DNA from: Scolanthus callimorphus
Taxonomy: Eukaryota; Cnidaria; Anthozoa; Actiniaria; Edwardsiidae
Length of the DNA: 64,000 nucleotides
Assembly (NCBI GenBank): GCA_033964015.1
Contig: CM066919.1
Location: 23,675,204 to 23,739,203, forward strand
Direction: 5' to 3'
A program made the translations under genes and the position numbers. Positions 45,850 to 59,166 of this stretch are shown here, piece after piece; position 1 is the stretch's first letter, and each line of letters opens with the position of its first letter. The notes below the pieces were generated by a model, which was given only the letters and a program-made list of their open reading frames with translations, ran no database searches and was not told where the DNA came from.

Positions 45850-45930
45850 TAATAATAATAATAATAATAATGCACTTATATAGCGCTTATACAGGAATGT
45901 TCTAAGCGCTTTACAATCGTTAACTATTTG
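45850..45930. repeat. ATA microsatellite linked to a dispersed GCGCTTATA repeat
   Basis: An (ATA)n run precedes TATATAGCGCTTATACAGGA and TTCTAAGCGCTTTACAATCG. The same arrangement, (ATA)n plus ATAGCGCTTATATCAGCG and TTCTAAGCGCTTTATG, is at 55329-55425, so the microsatellite travels with the repeat. A bare ATA run is also at 50889. Confidence 0.65.
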
Positions 45931-46601
45931 ATATACTATTTACAAAAAAAGTCTTTAAAAACTATATAAAAAAGAGAATAAGAATAAAAAAGTAATAGCC
46001 ATAAAAAAACTAATAAAAAACTAAAAGGATTATGACAAGTCAGTCGAAAAAGATATGTTTTTCTCTTATACGTGCCGGAAGCTGGTTCCAAAGTCGGGGT
46101 GCACTTGTAGAAAAAGCTCTATACTCAAACGTTTTCAGAGAGTATTTAGCAACTTTGAGTTTCATAGCATCATGGGCAGACGTAAGTTTCTCACAGGTTT
46201 ATACTTCTACATCTACATCTACTTTATTGACTGATAAAACCAATTCCGGTATCACATCAGTATAAATAAAAAATATACAAATCTATCTAGATATTCATAA
46301 TACATGGAATAAATCTATAAATAATAATTTAAAATACATTCTCTAAAACCAGTGGCCATTTTCAATTAAATATTTTCGGAGCTCCCCTTTAAATCGGCCC
46401 TTATCCTCTATATCAGTAATCGAGCCTGGCAGTGTGTTCCGAAACCTAGTACGCCATGGAAAAAACTATTCGCATACTTTTCTAACAGTACGTTTAAATA
46501 TATAGGACCTGAACCAATTACGCACTTGAAAGTTACTAAATTGATTTTGAACGTGATTCGCTGTTTCTGGAACAATTCTGATTTTACATACTATTTTCGA
46601 C

Positions 46602-47136
46602 TACCGTACTAGCAGAGGTTTCTTTCTGTCAGGCCCGCACTAAATGTCTGAATTTCCCATCACTATCTGCCGTGCCAACGCCGTGCTACTGCCGCGTTAA
46701 ATTGCAGTTGTAAAACCTTTCTACGCTCTTAAAATCAGGGCTGAGATCTTCACCATTTTTCAGACAGGTTATATTAACCTCATAAAATCACTCGTATTGA
46801 AATTACTTGTTTTTCTTGCTGGCTAACGAACCCAGTCAATTTAGCGCGACAGAATTAAGTTAAAAGTGAAGTTCGTAATGTTGTCTAGTAAAAGCTCAGC
46901 ATGATGTTGAAATTTTGTCTCGACATTCCGTGACAACGTTATGAACTCGCCTTGACAACATGCTTTTTTAGACAAAACTGTCAAAACGAAACGCAGAAAC
47001 CTATCGACAAAACTATAGTTGCTCACAGCTAAACTGAAGTAGCGCAGTGGTTGTTTTGTTTTGCAGAAAATGACCAGACCCGCAGACAACTTTACTAGAT
47101 ACTGAAAGGCATAAAGAAACCTCTGCTAGTAGGGTA
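46602..47136. mobile_element. 535-bp TIR element with 9-bp target duplication
   Basis: TACCGTACTAGCAGAGGTTT at the left and the complement of TACCCTACTAGCAGAGGTTT at the right, flanked by the exact 9-bp repeat ATTTTCGAC (46593-46601, 47137-47145). Non-coding; Mutator-like affinity inferred from the duplication length. Confidence 0.8.
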
Positions 47137-49211
47137 ATTTTCGACACTAATTTTGGTCCAGAGTTCTGCAAGCGTGGCACAAGTCACTAAATAGCGAAAG
47201 GTCAAGACTCTCGATAGAGGGTGAAGATAAGGCCGCTTACATAGAAGAAATTCCCGCAGAAAAAGCTTATGTTACCCTTTTACAGTATGTACAAATGAAA
47301 TATCAGGAGAACGCTTGAATGAGCGCGCGTCATCGCGCGCAGTTCGCTGCGCTTCATTTTCCCATCAGCCATAGCGAACCAGGCAGGCGGGAAAATCGAA
47401 ATGCGCAGGTCACGAGGTCATTCGTATCCGGCCAAGACGTGTCGGGTGAGTTGGGGCACGCTACTCGAAATCTGAGGTGGAAAAGGCCGCCTTTGTGAGT
47501 TTTTTGTCGTCTTTTTCAACATTTGCTACAAAATCAATGCATTTCAAGGTAACAGGGATGGATATCGTAAAATTTGAAGGAGAAATAGCTACAAAAAATG
47601 ATCGTTTTCGTGTCAAGATGGAGGTTGTTACACTTCAGTCACAAAGCAGAAGGCGTGCTCTCTTGTTCAATTCACGAAATATGAAAAGCCGTTAATTTTT
47701 TCCCTGAAGAAAGTGTTGTATGTTAAAACGTTATTTCATCTTCGCAATCTATTCAAGCTTGTTATCCCGTTTACACCTTCAACAAGGGATATACATGCAC
47801 AAGTGAAGTCATTGGTCGCTCGTTGAAATTATGTTCTCGTGTCTCGCACGGCATCATTCTTCATGGGTTCCAAGGCCTTTCCTAGCTTTGTAGGTTGCAA
47901 AAACGGCCCCGAGAGAAAGATGCCGCCAAGTTGTAGAGATGAATGGCTTTCCATCCAGTGTTAATACTCTATTTGTTTTGCGTTCAAAAATTGTCGTTTC
48001 TTGGGTTGTGTCCCGGGTTGTGTATTTCCTGGAATGTGCAGTATGTGTCCAACACAAAAGTCACTTCATGCAACTAAAAGTGGTTCGGCTGTTTGACTCA
48101 AAATGATAAGCCATGGCATGGGCATCAACTTACACTACAGTGGTAAGACTGGAATTTGGCAGGGATACTTTTATACTCAAGCCTTACTGTATGAGCAGCA
48201 ATGGGAAGTTCATAGTTATTGATGGAAATCTTAATACCAAAATATTCAATGGTATATTGTGCCAAGTCAAATCAAAGAGGAGAGAAAGGATACACAATCT
48301 ATCAATAATAGCTGGAAGGGACCTGGATAGATACAGCATAGATACTAGAGCATGGCTAAACTAGGACACATGAAGAATGCAAGATTGTAGCTGGACACAT
48401 GCTTCCTGGTTTAGCCGCATGGGAAACATTGTCACGTGCAACAGTTTTTGTAGCAGGGACACAAAGATATGTTTCTTCACAAGACAAGAAACAGTTTATG
48501 TGTCCGAGACACATACATGCAATGTTCCTAGTTCAGGCACTCGGGAAACATGAAGGACACAAATATTGCATGTTGTATATTGCCCTGTTTAGCTGCTTAA
48601 CATGAAGATAGAAAAGTGCAAACATGGAGTCAAAATAAGGTGGGTGAAGTTCCAGTACAAAAATAAGACAGTTTGTTTTAGAACTTAGAGCAATTTAAGC
48701 AAAAAGTGGCAAAAAATCGGTTTTGGTGTTTTTTGAAAGGTATGAATATAAAGTGATCAGCTGTGATTGTTCCGCCAAATTCAAAGTTCACAGAAATGTT
48801 GTGTTCAGGAGGAAAAATCTTATTAGTTTGCAAATGGCAATCCTATATAATATCCCTGTATTATATTAGAAACCTTTGAAATTTAGTTTCTCAGGTCTTT
48901 TCTTCTCTAGTTTCTTGAGCTCAGTGTACCTAGGTCTATAATATTGTTCTTTTGTGATCTCTCTTGTCAGACAAAGAAGCTTGAGAAACTCCCAGGCTAC
49001 TCCCAGGATACACCATCACAAATGTTATGCAGGTACATAGCACCAAAATGGCTCTTGGATTTCACATTCTGCCAAAGTTTGATTCCAGAAAAATCTTTAC
49101 CCTCTCCCCCACAGAAGGAATTTGAAATCTCAGAGGTGTAGGGGGGAACTTGCTTTGATACTTCCCATACAAACACTGGATTCCAGGGGGTGTTGGGGTC
49201 ATATATGAACT

Positions 49212-49435
49212 CATTCTCTTACCCAGAGCTCCCCGGCTCGTCTCCTCGCGGGGGAGGCTCTGGTGACAGCCACTGACGCATGCGCGAGATTTTATACAGA
49301 GCCGTTGAGAGAAAGGTCTTTCTGCGCATGCACCAACGTTCAAAACCAGCCAATCAGCAAAGGTCCTGAAATGGATGTCACCAGAGCCTCCCCTGTGAGG
49401 TGAGAACGAGCCGGGGAGCTCTGGGTACGAGAATG
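49212..49435. mobile_element. MITE family A copy 2 (intact, 224 bp)
   Basis: CATTCTCTTACCCAGAGCTC and the complement of CATTCTCGTACCCAGAGCTC, flanked by exact 9-bp ATATGAACT repeats (49203-49211, 49436-49444). Subterminal GGCTCTGGTGACAGCC / complement makes a long stem. Serves as the uninterrupted reference for copy 1. Confidence 0.85.
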
Positions 49436-52400
49436 ATATGAACTAAAAAATGACAAAAATATGCAGTGTTTGCGTTTTTGTCATGTTTTTGAATTTCAAT
49501 GCCATAAAAATGGTGGAAAGTAAGTCCATTGTGGGCAGGCTGATTTGGCTCCTTTAATACAGAGATATTGGACTTTCCACAAATCAATCGTTGGTCAAGA
49601 GACAAATTAATTTCTTTCCAGACACAATAGTCTGTTATCAGCTTTCAAGTTTTAATCAATTCAGCTTTCAAATAAAGCATATTATTTTATTAGTTACAAC
49701 TTTAATAACTTTATCAACACCATTTTGGGTACTATGTATTTATTGTAGTGGTAAGAAAAAATAGTCAATGAGTTTAGTCAATGAAGTGCAGTGATGCATT
49801 GAGTTATAGAATTATTGTATGACATTGTGGTTAGCCTGCAGGGCATGGCTGGAGGCGATTTTCCTTCAGACTTGGGAAGGCTTTCATTGTGGATCATCTA
49901 TTCACTGGCTCTGTATTGATTGAGAAGTTCATTTAAATTGGCTATTTAGTGCACTTTTTTTTCCCTTGTTATATGTGCAATTTTTACATATATCAAACAA
50001 AGCTTCTAATTTGTCTAGCTGCTAATTTCTTCTTCCTCCCCATATTACCCTGGTTCCGAGAAGCTATAGCCTTTCAACAAGAAATGCTGCTTGGCGTGTT
50101 TTAAATAAATGTCATTATTATTATCTGAATCACCTTAATTAGGATGGTGAAAATGTAGAGTTGTAATTAAATTTCTCAAAAAAAAAGTCTTCACTTCATT
50201 ATTAAAATTTTGATAAAAATGATAATGCAAATTAAGTAGTATCATTTTCTGGTTATATGAAGGCTGGACGATGGGGCAAATAAGACATTGCCATGACATT
50301 TTCAATAAGCACATGCCAAAACGCTTGTCTCAACCAATCAAATCACAGTATTGCCTCAAACAATGCTTATTTATAATGGTAATTGAGCTGAGTTGAGTGC
50401 AATTTGGGCAGAAATCATACGCGTGATTTCAAAATCAAACGAGCGCACAGCACGAGGTCAATTTGAAATCACAAGTATGATTTCTGACCAAAATTGCATG
50501 ACACGAAGGCCAATTACTACTTTATTATATCCATGTTGAAATAATTTCCATAGAAAATTTTTTTTTTCCACACCAAATGAAGGGTAATAAACAAACTTGA
50601 AATTGTAGCGTGTGCTAGAAGTCAAAAATATTAAATCAGGTCAATTTAGGAATAAATTGACCTGCTGAGAGCCTATCAGATTGCAGAACGCACACATGAT
50701 TTCAAAATGGTTATAATAAATGTTGAAACCATCAATATTATTTTCACTTTTCACTGAGAACTCCCTCCATGGTGGGGATATGGATCTATTTTGGAATTAT
50801 GAAATATCCCTTCTTTTATTTTAAGAATGACTATTAAAACTTCCACCAAAAAGGATTAAAAAAAACTACCTAAGTACATCAAGCAGTAATAATAATAATA
50901 ATAATGAATTTGTATTATGTTTTAAAGGCTTGAGTTCAAGTTCAAAATCCTAAAAGCAGCTAATTTATGTAATCTTTACTCTAGCATTACATGAGTGCCC
51001 TTGAGCATGAAATAAAATATCATTCTGGCAATGCCATGACATAAAAACTTTAATTCCCTGAATTTCGACTTGTTACAAGCTCTTTTGTTAGGTCTAATGG
51101 TGTTTTTTGGCAACCAAACAAGGGTAGATGTCAACAAGCTTGATATTGCAACAATTAAGGTGGCCCATAGCTAATTAAAAAGCATCTGTTTTCTTATGAA
51201 AGGGCAAAATGTCAAGCATGTTTTTATGTGGCTGATAAAGAAAAGATTAGCGTTAAGGGAAAATATCATGCAAAGGAAAAAATGTTTTTTGACACAGTGT
51301 TGAACATGTGCGGATGGCCAAGGCTGTTGCTAGAAATATTTGTTTTGGGGGTGGGTGGGTGGGGGAGCCTTGGTCATCCTTTGTTTTTGCTGGGGGAAGC
51401 AGGTTTTCCCCACTGACACTAAAAATGCTACTTTGCTCCCCCCCCCCCCCCCCTGCTAGCTACGGCACTGACGGCATCCTGTTTGGGTATTAATTCACAC
51501 CATGTGAATTTATAACCAGACTGAATCAGGCTCTGTGTGAGTAGGGAGGCCTCCTAAAGCTTACTTTAGTTTTAATGTTCTACAATCTTTATATCAGTGG
51601 TGGATCCAGGGGTGTGTGGGGTGTGAATGCAACCCTCTTTGCAATACAAAAATGGTTTAAACTGGCAAAATGTAGTCCTAAAGACTAGATTCTAGTAGCC
51701 CTATTGACAAATCTGGCTCTTTAAACCAGAAACGCACCCCCCCCCCTCCCTCCCTCCAAAAACCTGGATCCGCCCGTTTATTATTGGCTTAGCATAGGCT
51801 ACTCTGCTCAAACAATAGTAAAACACACAGTCACAGGTTAAAGGGGCAGTGTCATAATTTTAGGGTTAATTTTAAGGTAGCTTATATGCAGCCCAATCCA
51901 CAAGAAATAAGCAAAATAATCGTCTAGTTTTGTTAAGTAACTTTTCAACTGCCAGATAAGTACAGATATTGAGTATTTTAGTCTGTTATGGAGGAGATGG
52001 AATTGGATTGCAAATCGGTCATTGTGATTTCTTGTCGTGCTTAACAGTTTTAACATTGGAAATTTGATAACGAGAGCTACATGCCTATATAATGCAAGTT
52101 TCAGTTCCTTTTCTTCGTAGTCCAAGCTTAACTGTAATATAAGGTTCTGGATTGCTTGAGTACACCTCAGGTCTCATGTTTTTAACGTTTTGTCGAAACA
52201 ACCGTGACATACCCCTTATACGTCCGGTCTTAGATAATAACGTTGCCATATACGCCAATTAAACACTTAAAACCAAACACGATATTCTCGCGCCATTTGC
52301 GTGCCGTATGCGTCGTAACTTGATTTCCATTTGGTGGTCTCTTCTTATAAACCAAAATATCATTAACTTCCGAAAAATGTAGACAGACAGGCAGGATCAG

Positions 52401-53102
52401 TTGTATTGACTAATCTGTCTCCTAACCGCGTGGCAGACAAGGAAAATGTCATGGCACACGTGCCTATCTTGTCAATATTGTTCTTTCATTCTTTCGTAAT
52501 GTTCTGAAAGTAGGATTTTGTTTTGTGTTGCAAATATAGAGCGTTGATAATGGTAAGGATTTTCACTGTTATGTATAACTAATTCAGTAAAGGTAGTTTT
52601 TTGACAAGTGTTATGGTTTAGCACGAGGTTTTCGCTACTAATGGCGCGTACTTTTAGAGCGGATTTCAGATGACCGCCGAAAGTAAGCCAGTCTTACGTT
52701 TAGTGAGCGTTTCTATTTGTCGAGAGCGAAGCCTGACTTACTTCGCCTCCTGATTGGTTTGTTGTTGAATGGCTTCCACTCCTGATTGGCTAGTGGCTTT
52801 GTATTTGCGTTTAGTTGTCAATCCGCTCTATACACTTTTCTTTTTGTTGAAAAATTTTAAGCATTGATATCTATCTGGGCTAACAGTGGCGAGTATTTTA
52901 AACTAAATGTATGGAAACATTATTTTTTTAGCAACTCTTAACCTCAATGTTAGTATAAACGTGCTTATAAAGAAGAGTGTAGGTCAAGATTGGAATATTT
53001 AAACTTTTAAGCTACTTGTCACCGAGAACGAAGATGATTCAGAGTGTTTTTTTTTTATAAACCCGTGGAACGCACATTTAGCGTTAGGTCGTTGCCTTCT
53101 AA

Positions 53103-53235
53103 GGCCTGGTTCCCATATAGTCTTATCTGTCGCATCCCAGTCGACCGTGAGACAATGGAAATTGGAATTATTCTTTTGTTTCACGGTTGACTGATACGAC
53201 AGATAAGACAGATAAGACTATATGGAAACTAGACT
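53103..53235. mobile_element. Short MITE with CATATAGTCTTATCTGTC arms
   Basis: CCCATATAGTCTTATCTGTC near 53114 pairs with GACAGATAAGACTATATGGA near 53208. The right arm has GATAAGACA duplicated. The centre keeps GTCGACCGTGA / TCACGGTTGAC. Confidence 0.65.
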
Positions 53236-53338
53236 TGGGGAGGCATCGCTCTCAAGAACAACGAACGAAAACGAGAACAACGCGACCGCACACATTAGCG
53301 CTACATTAGCGCATTACACTTGATTATCTCCTCCCCTT

Positions 53339-53573
53339 GTTAAAGAGCCTCTGTCAGCCTCAATTTTGTCAGCCTAGTAACATACCGAGACAGAGAAAGC
53401 ATCCATTTCCATCGGCTGATTTATTGATATTGCAATATTTGCAATTGAGTTCGATAAATGAATAATCAAACTTTGTTTTTAGAAGACTATTTCAAGATTT
53501 CTACACGTAATTCGTTGTCTCATATCGACTGAAAACAATAACAAAGGAGTGGCTGACAAGGGCTCTTTAACTA
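53339..53573. mobile_element. MITE with GTTAAAGAGCC ends
   Basis: GTTAAAGAGCCTCTGTCAGC at the left against GGCTGACAAGGGCTCTTTAAC at the right (inverted, two differences). The ends and TTA/TAA flank resemble the Harbinger-like group seen elsewhere in the window. Confidence 0.6.
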
Positions 53574-54261
53574 CTAGTCTTCATAAGTACCCTTTGCTCA
53601 TCGGGTTTACGGAGACTACTCTAACTGAAAGGCAGTTTATTTAGTTGGAGTTAGACCTAGGGCAAACGTAGAATTAGAATGAGTGGATTTTTTGAAAATG
53701 GAGTAGTACTTTAATTTACGGCAAACGTCGTACCAGAGTCGCGCCGTTCCAATCCAAAACAATTCTCGATTTATAGTATATACTCAGAGATCTACAATAG
53801 CTTTGTTGTTTTACCAGGGGAGTAACCTATCACATGCCTGATAGACTATATCGTGGGAAATCCTGACGAAAAACGCTCGATCCATAGTATAGTCTCAGAG
53901 ATCTACAATAGCTTTGTTGTTGTTTTACCAGGGGAGTAACCTTTTATTGTTCTTCCGCCCCTTTTAAAAACACTACAGGGACCTGTATTTGTAGTTTTTG
54001 AAAATGTGAAAGAAAAGCTAATTAAATGTAGTTCAATTTTATTTGCAAAGGCAGGTTTTTGACCTAATACATTGACTGTCAAATTTTCCTTAATGTAAAG
54101 CGCATAGAACATACCGTATAGGCGCTATAAAATTCGATTGATAGATTGAATCAAGTAATTTTCGGGCACTTTTCGCGGCTCTTTTGAACAAAGACGGGAC
54201 GAGAAAATCTTGTACTAAACATTTCTAACCTGGAAATGCGAGTAGCTTTTACTCCGCATCT

Positions 54262-54460
54262 TAGACTGCTTGCGGTCCCTTCTTCGGCGAACGTCCGTAA
54301 AACGAGGGAACTTTTTTTCCTTGCGGCGCGCTTCGATTTGTTTACAGTGTCAAGTTACTCAGGAGAGGGAGACACTGTAAACAAATTGAAGCGCGTAGCG
54401 GGTAAAAAACATTCTCTCGATTTACGGACGTTTGCCGAAGAAGGGGCTGCAAGCAGTCTA
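54262..54460. mobile_element. MITE family B copy 2 (199 bp)
   Basis: TAGACTGCTTGCGGTCCCTT and the complement of TAGACTGCTTGCAGCCCCTT, flanked by exact 9-bp TCCGCATCT repeats (54253-54261, 54461-54469). Inner arms GCGAACGTCCGTAAA and GACACTGTAAACAAATTGAA pair across the centre. The family matches 8201-8374. Confidence 0.85.
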
Positions 54461-55239
54461 TCCGCATCTTGGTGGAATACAGCAATTTCAAGAAACGTTG
54501 TCGGAAGCCGTACCGCGCCCAGACCGCAAGGCTGTCTGAGTAGAAGTCTCAAATTGACTCCCATGTTTGAGTACGCGAGTTACTTATCAATCACTGGACT
54601 TTACTAGCTTGAAACAAAGCCCTGTTTTGTAGAATTTAGAAGCTAGACCAGCTAGGTATCATCAAAATAGGATATTTAGTTTCTACCCAAACTGCTTTTC
54701 GGTCTGGGCGCGTAGGCTTGTGTGCTTACAAGACCGACAACCGTTATTGAAGTAGCTGTATACGCCAGTCTAGAGGTGGTTTAACAATGCCGTCTATATT
54801 TACACGTGGGTTATGTGCTCAGCCCGACGGGTGTCCCGTAAGCTCGTTAATATAATACAACCAGTTCCGTTTGTAGATCTCCCGCTACCAGCCGTGAGAT
54901 TTATATTTATCTCTCACTAAGACCCGCGTGTTAGAGCGGATTAAGGGAAAAGCATTTTATATGAGAGAGTGGCACGCCACAGAAAATACAGCAAATCAGA
55001 ATGCAGGCATGCCGTTGTATATTCGGAGGTATTCCACAACGTTCCCGTTATGCACTGCATTTACGTAAAACGTTGCTTTAATTTTCTGTAGCGCGGTGTA
55101 TATAGTTACACAATGAATTCTCTTGGCATACTGCCGAATATCCCACTTGTCACTTGTATTTTCTTAGCCAGGCCTGTAGCCAATTCTCCATGTTTTTTTT
55201 TACTGAAAGAACCAGAACCAAATTTACTAGTAAAATGAA

Positions 55240-55330
55240 CGGGGAGCTCTGGGTACGAGAATGCTATCATGACAGCCATTTGAGCACGTTGGAGCATGCG
55301 CAAAATACGTTTCTCTAGGGCTCTGCATCA

Positions 55331-55377
<47 letters not shown>

Positions 55378-55568
55378 TAGACATTTTTATAGCGCTTATA
55401 TCAGCGTTCTAAGCGCTTTATGATAATGCATTAAAAGAAATATTTATAAGAGGTAAGTACCAAAATGATAAAAACAAAATTATTACATAGTGATAAAAAT
55501 ATTTACATACATGTTCTATAATATGACCATTTTCTTATACGCATGCGTCGGTGGCTGTCACCAGAGCG
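55240..55568. mobile_element. Rearranged MITE family A copy 3 with a nested ATA/GCGCTTATA repeat
   Basis: GGAGCTCTGGGTACGAGAATG at 55243 is a family A terminus. Beyond it, in the opposite sense to copy 2, come the family A interior words GAGCATGCGC, GGCTCTG, CGCATGCGTC and GGCTGTCACCAGAGC. The (ATA)n plus GCGCTTATA repeat (55329-55425) interrupts the interior. Confidence 0.55.
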
Positions 55569-56035
55569 ATCGAAAACTTGCGCATTCTCGCAAACGTCTC
55601 GAAAATCAAATTACCCATGGCCAGAAGGGATAACTAAGAAGGAGGTGATTAATAATTAATAGGCTTCACGGTAGAACGAACCTACACATGCCCTGTTATA
55701 TGTTATGTCGTTAGCTTCGTTCTATTGTTTATGCACATGAATTATTAATCACCTCCAATGTGAGTATCCCATCTAGCCACGACCTATCAAAATACTCGGT
55801 CGCTTAGAAAGGGAAAAAGAATAAAGAAAATTTCTTAGTCACTTGACCTTTCACAATTAACCATGAGATAGCCAGCCTCTAGGCGCTTTTGGTTTTGCGC
55901 GCGAAGTGCGCCCTCTGAAATCCGCCGCAATAGCGAGCGCATTTCGAGCCAAGCCGTCTCTGCGCTTATGACATTTAGATATATAGCCGCCACGAGACCG
56001 TCAATAATCCGCGCATGGAATTATAGGACTGTTGG

Positions 56036-56356
56036 TCAGTTTAAACGCTCTTTAAATCTTTTCAAAGATTTACGCTCATAGATACCCCAAGCTCCTGTTT
56101 CTCCATCAAAGTTCAAATATCCTTTGTCATTGTCTTCATCCTGGATAGATGAATTTACACCATTCAATGAACAGAATAATATCCCATCTCTTAGTAACGT
56201 GTTGTCACTTTTTTTTGACAGCCCATACCTCAACTTATACCTAAGCAATCCCCCCCCCCCCCCAGTCCGCCCAGATGATATTTCGATTACTGATATTAAC
56301 GTCGATTTTATTAGGGTCGCCATTGTTTGGAAGAAATGATCAGCCAACAAGGTCAT
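56036..56356 (-). CDS. Weak coding candidate, no recognised family
   Basis: The downstream half, from about 56240 to the stop at 56036, has a natural protein-like composition (DGILFCSLNGVNSS, GYLNFDGETGAWGI, SLKRFKERLN). The upstream half runs through a 14-C homopolymer read as poly-Gly and is less convincing. It could be a terminal exon of an unseen gene, a decayed gene, or chance. Confidence 0.2.
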   Translation of the reverse strand: MTLLADHFFQTMATLIKSTLISVIEISSGRTGGGGGLLRYKLRYGLSKKSDNTLLRDGILFCSLNGVNSSIQDEDNDKGYLNFDGETGAWGIYERKSLKRFKERLN

Positions 56357-56783
56357 GGAATTATCGCCGGTTTTTCCTTAGTAAAGGTAAGCTGAGTAAA
56401 CCTAATATGGATGACTGGGTTCTCGGACATAGCGTGATAGAAATCTGCAACTCTGCTCGATGCAGTGGGGGGTGGCTAATAAGGTTTTTACAAGAAATAT
56501 GAGAACAAGGGGGGTGGCTAGCCACCATAATCACACCCCTAATCGGACCCTTCCCTAAACGCCTTGCGGGCTCGACCTCATTCGTCCCAGTATCACTCGA
56601 CCGGTAACCGTTAATATGTACCTGGGAAAGACACAGAGGGGATTATGAATTTAGGGATAGTAAAATGCGACATGATGGCTCGAACTTATTACGATTGTCA
56701 TCAATTGTCAAATAGCCTTCACAATTTCGATTATCGTCATTTTTGCGGTGGATAGCGTTTGTCCACCACTTTCCGACTAGTTA

Positions 56784-57139
56784 AAGGGTCCGTCTCACAC
56801 TGACCATAATGCATTGCTTTGTTAAAAGAATTGCCTAAGAACAAATTTAAGAAGAATTTGATGTCGAGATTATTCAATATCTTGGAGACATAAGATTGCT
56901 ATATGGATTCTCAATCAATTATTGAAAAAATGAAAAAATAGATAATATAACAACAACAAAAGAGAGAAAGCTAGCTGATACTCTTTTGTTGTTGTTGCAG
57001 TAATGTAATAGATTCATCTTTTCATCTATATTTTTTTTCTCTTCTAAATTGTCCTTATTTAAAATTTCTACTATTACGAGTTTTTAACCTGGCTAAAAAT
57101 GGCGGCGAAGTGCATTATGGGCATAGTGATTCGGTCCTT
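56784..57139. mobile_element. Harbinger-like MITE (TTA target duplication)
   Basis: AAGGGTCCGTCTCACACTGA at the left pairs with TAGTGATTCGGTCCTT at the right. Inner CCATAATGCATTG pairs with GTGCATTATGGGCATAG. TTA flanks at 56781-56783 and 57140-57142. A second inverted repeat around CAACAACAAAAGAG (56949-56998) lies inside. Confidence 0.6.
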
Positions 57140-57881
57140 TTAATTGCTTCGGTTAGAAGTGTAATAACTACGAACAACTATAACCACATCCTAAAATCAG
57201 AATACTGCCATCACTAAGTATCAAGTCTAGACAAAATAATACTAGACCTATAATACGATTATCTTTATGTATGAACTTAGTCTGCTATATTCCTCCAATT
57301 ATTGCCGGCGCCTTTTGCTATGGCTAAGCTTAGAGTAATATCTTGGGTCTGCACCTGTCACGGAGAATATAAATCACCAATGAACCACATTCGACCTTCA
57401 ACACGTGGGATAACTTACAAACGTATTCAAGCCAAAGCCCGTGTTTTTTTTTATCAGAGCATAAAGTAGTTGATACTGAACTTTTGTACTGAAACATTCC
57501 TAAACGTTTTCAATCCAAAAGAAAGCACTTGCAGACCGGCAACAAAGCATGTATTTTAATTTTTTTAGTGTCAGACATAAATTAATGAAGTACGCTCCGC
57601 AACTGAACTTTTCAAGTTTATTATTGTCTTATTATTTTCCTTTTATTATTACGATTTTGATCTATATTTAGTGGATTTACACTGACGTAACGTCGTTTGC
57701 AAAGTGCCTAAAAAGCATCTGTCTGCCCCTCCCCCCCGGAATATATGTTATATTATATATTGTAGTCTATAGCAGAAAGAGACAATGAAGTGAACATTTT
57801 CGTTTGGGCCGCAAACAACGCTGGATCTCCAAACATGCTGATATACTACCACAAGTAGCGGGAAAATATATCAGGGGACTG

Positions 57882-58093
57882 AGGCCTAGTACATACGCCG
57901 CTCTTATCATGAGCCGATCCTAATGCAAAATCTCAATGAAACAATATTTTTGTCCATCTCTCGTCTGCTTGTAGCCTAAGCTATTCTAAATCAAACCGGG
58001 AATGTAGAATCGATTTCAACGCCGCGAGTTTCGAGTATTTCATGGTAACAGTTCGGTACGGCTCATGATAAGAGTGGCGTATGTACTAGGCCT
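57882..58093. mobile_element. MITE with AGGCCTAGTACATACGCC ends
   Basis: AGGCCTAGTACATACGCCGC at the left matches the complement of the right end with one change. TCTTATCATGAGCCG extends the stem to about 35 bp. Ends resemble the 35216-35356 element. Confidence 0.7.
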
Positions 58094-58373
58094 AAGAGTT
58101 TTTGACGGGGGTAGAAATTTTCAGCTTTATCTCCTGCAAACAATTTGGTTCAACATTATGAATTACTGTAGTATGTTTTCCTATACTGGTGAAGAAGTAT
58201 CTCTAACTTTTATATGCCTAATTCGAACAAAAATTGTACTCGACATCCTTTTCAAATAGCGGCGATTGCGTAAGCAACAACGCAAGATTTTGAAGATAAA
58301 AGGGTACCACTCCTGAATTTCAAGGCCTATTTTCTCGAATCACACATTAGGGGCCCCCGAGTTTATTGCTTAA

Positions 58374-58650
58374 AGGCCAGTTTACACTTGCGATTTTTGC
58401 TGCAATTTTTGTCGTGCGAGTCGCGGCGATTTTTCTCGCACGTACGCGTCAACTCAAAATCAATGTAAGCTAGGTGCAATTCGGCGCAATCTGCAGCGAT
58501 TTTTGTCGCGGAGATGTTCGAAGCTCTTTGCAACTTGATTCGATTTGAAGAAAACAGAGCACAGAAATTGCACCTAATTTGCATCTGGAATGCAACTCGC
58601 GCGAGAAAAATCGCCGCGACAAATGCAACAAAAAAGTGTAAACGCTCTCC
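58374..58650. mobile_element. Degenerate TIR element rich in TTTTTGTCGCG motifs
   Basis: GGCCAGTTTACACTTGCGAT at the left faces AAAGTGTAAACGCTCTCC at the right. GTCGCGGCGATTTTTCTCGC is matched by GCGAGAAAAATCGCCGCGAC. Resembles the AGGGC-type element at 4180 in design, but no clear target duplication. Confidence 0.6.
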
Positions 58651-58905
58651 TACAGTGCAGTTGGATGGCATGCTTATCTTCACGATATCTTGATTATTTC
58701 ACGGGATACTTGCAGTTAAAAATCCGATTTTCGAAAAAAATCGAAAAGGTTGTGGGTCATGGTGGGTACCCATTAAACTGGATCCCTAAGAAGTACGTTG
58801 TCATGACGACATCACTTGCAACCTCGTACCCTGCGCCGTCCCCCTTCGCTTTGGGTGTGACGCCCGGGAAAGGAGCGGGCTTATGCCATTTGAGGCTAGG
58901 GTCTT

Positions 58906-59166
58906 GGGGGGGGGGGGGGGGGGGGGGGGGGGGTCCCATATAGAAAGGTCAGGGCTGCTCGACAGGAAAAAACGGGTTCACACCTAAGAGCCAGCAATGG
59001 GTTTGGCTCAAAAAACTTGTGTTAAAATGGCACTTCATCCTGGGCTAAACAAGCTAGAACTGCTACGTGAAAGCAGACCTTTGGAACTCCAGTGATTGCG
59101 CTGGTGACGAGTTTAAACCACAAAAGATAGATCGGGCACCCCCGACGTTGTTGGGAGTTCCTCCCT
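58906..59166. mobile_element. Poly-G TIR element, family C copy 2
   Basis: Starts with a G-run of about 28 and ends GGGAGTTCCTCCCT. Shares with the copy at 8980 the modules GGGCACCCCCG, TCCCATAT and a repeated CCTAAGAGCCAGCAA-like motif. Boundaries approximate. Confidence 0.55.

Noticed and set aside
58590..58943. Overlapping ORFs ending in poly-Gly or poly-Pro
   Set aside because: They run through a TIR element and a G homopolymer.
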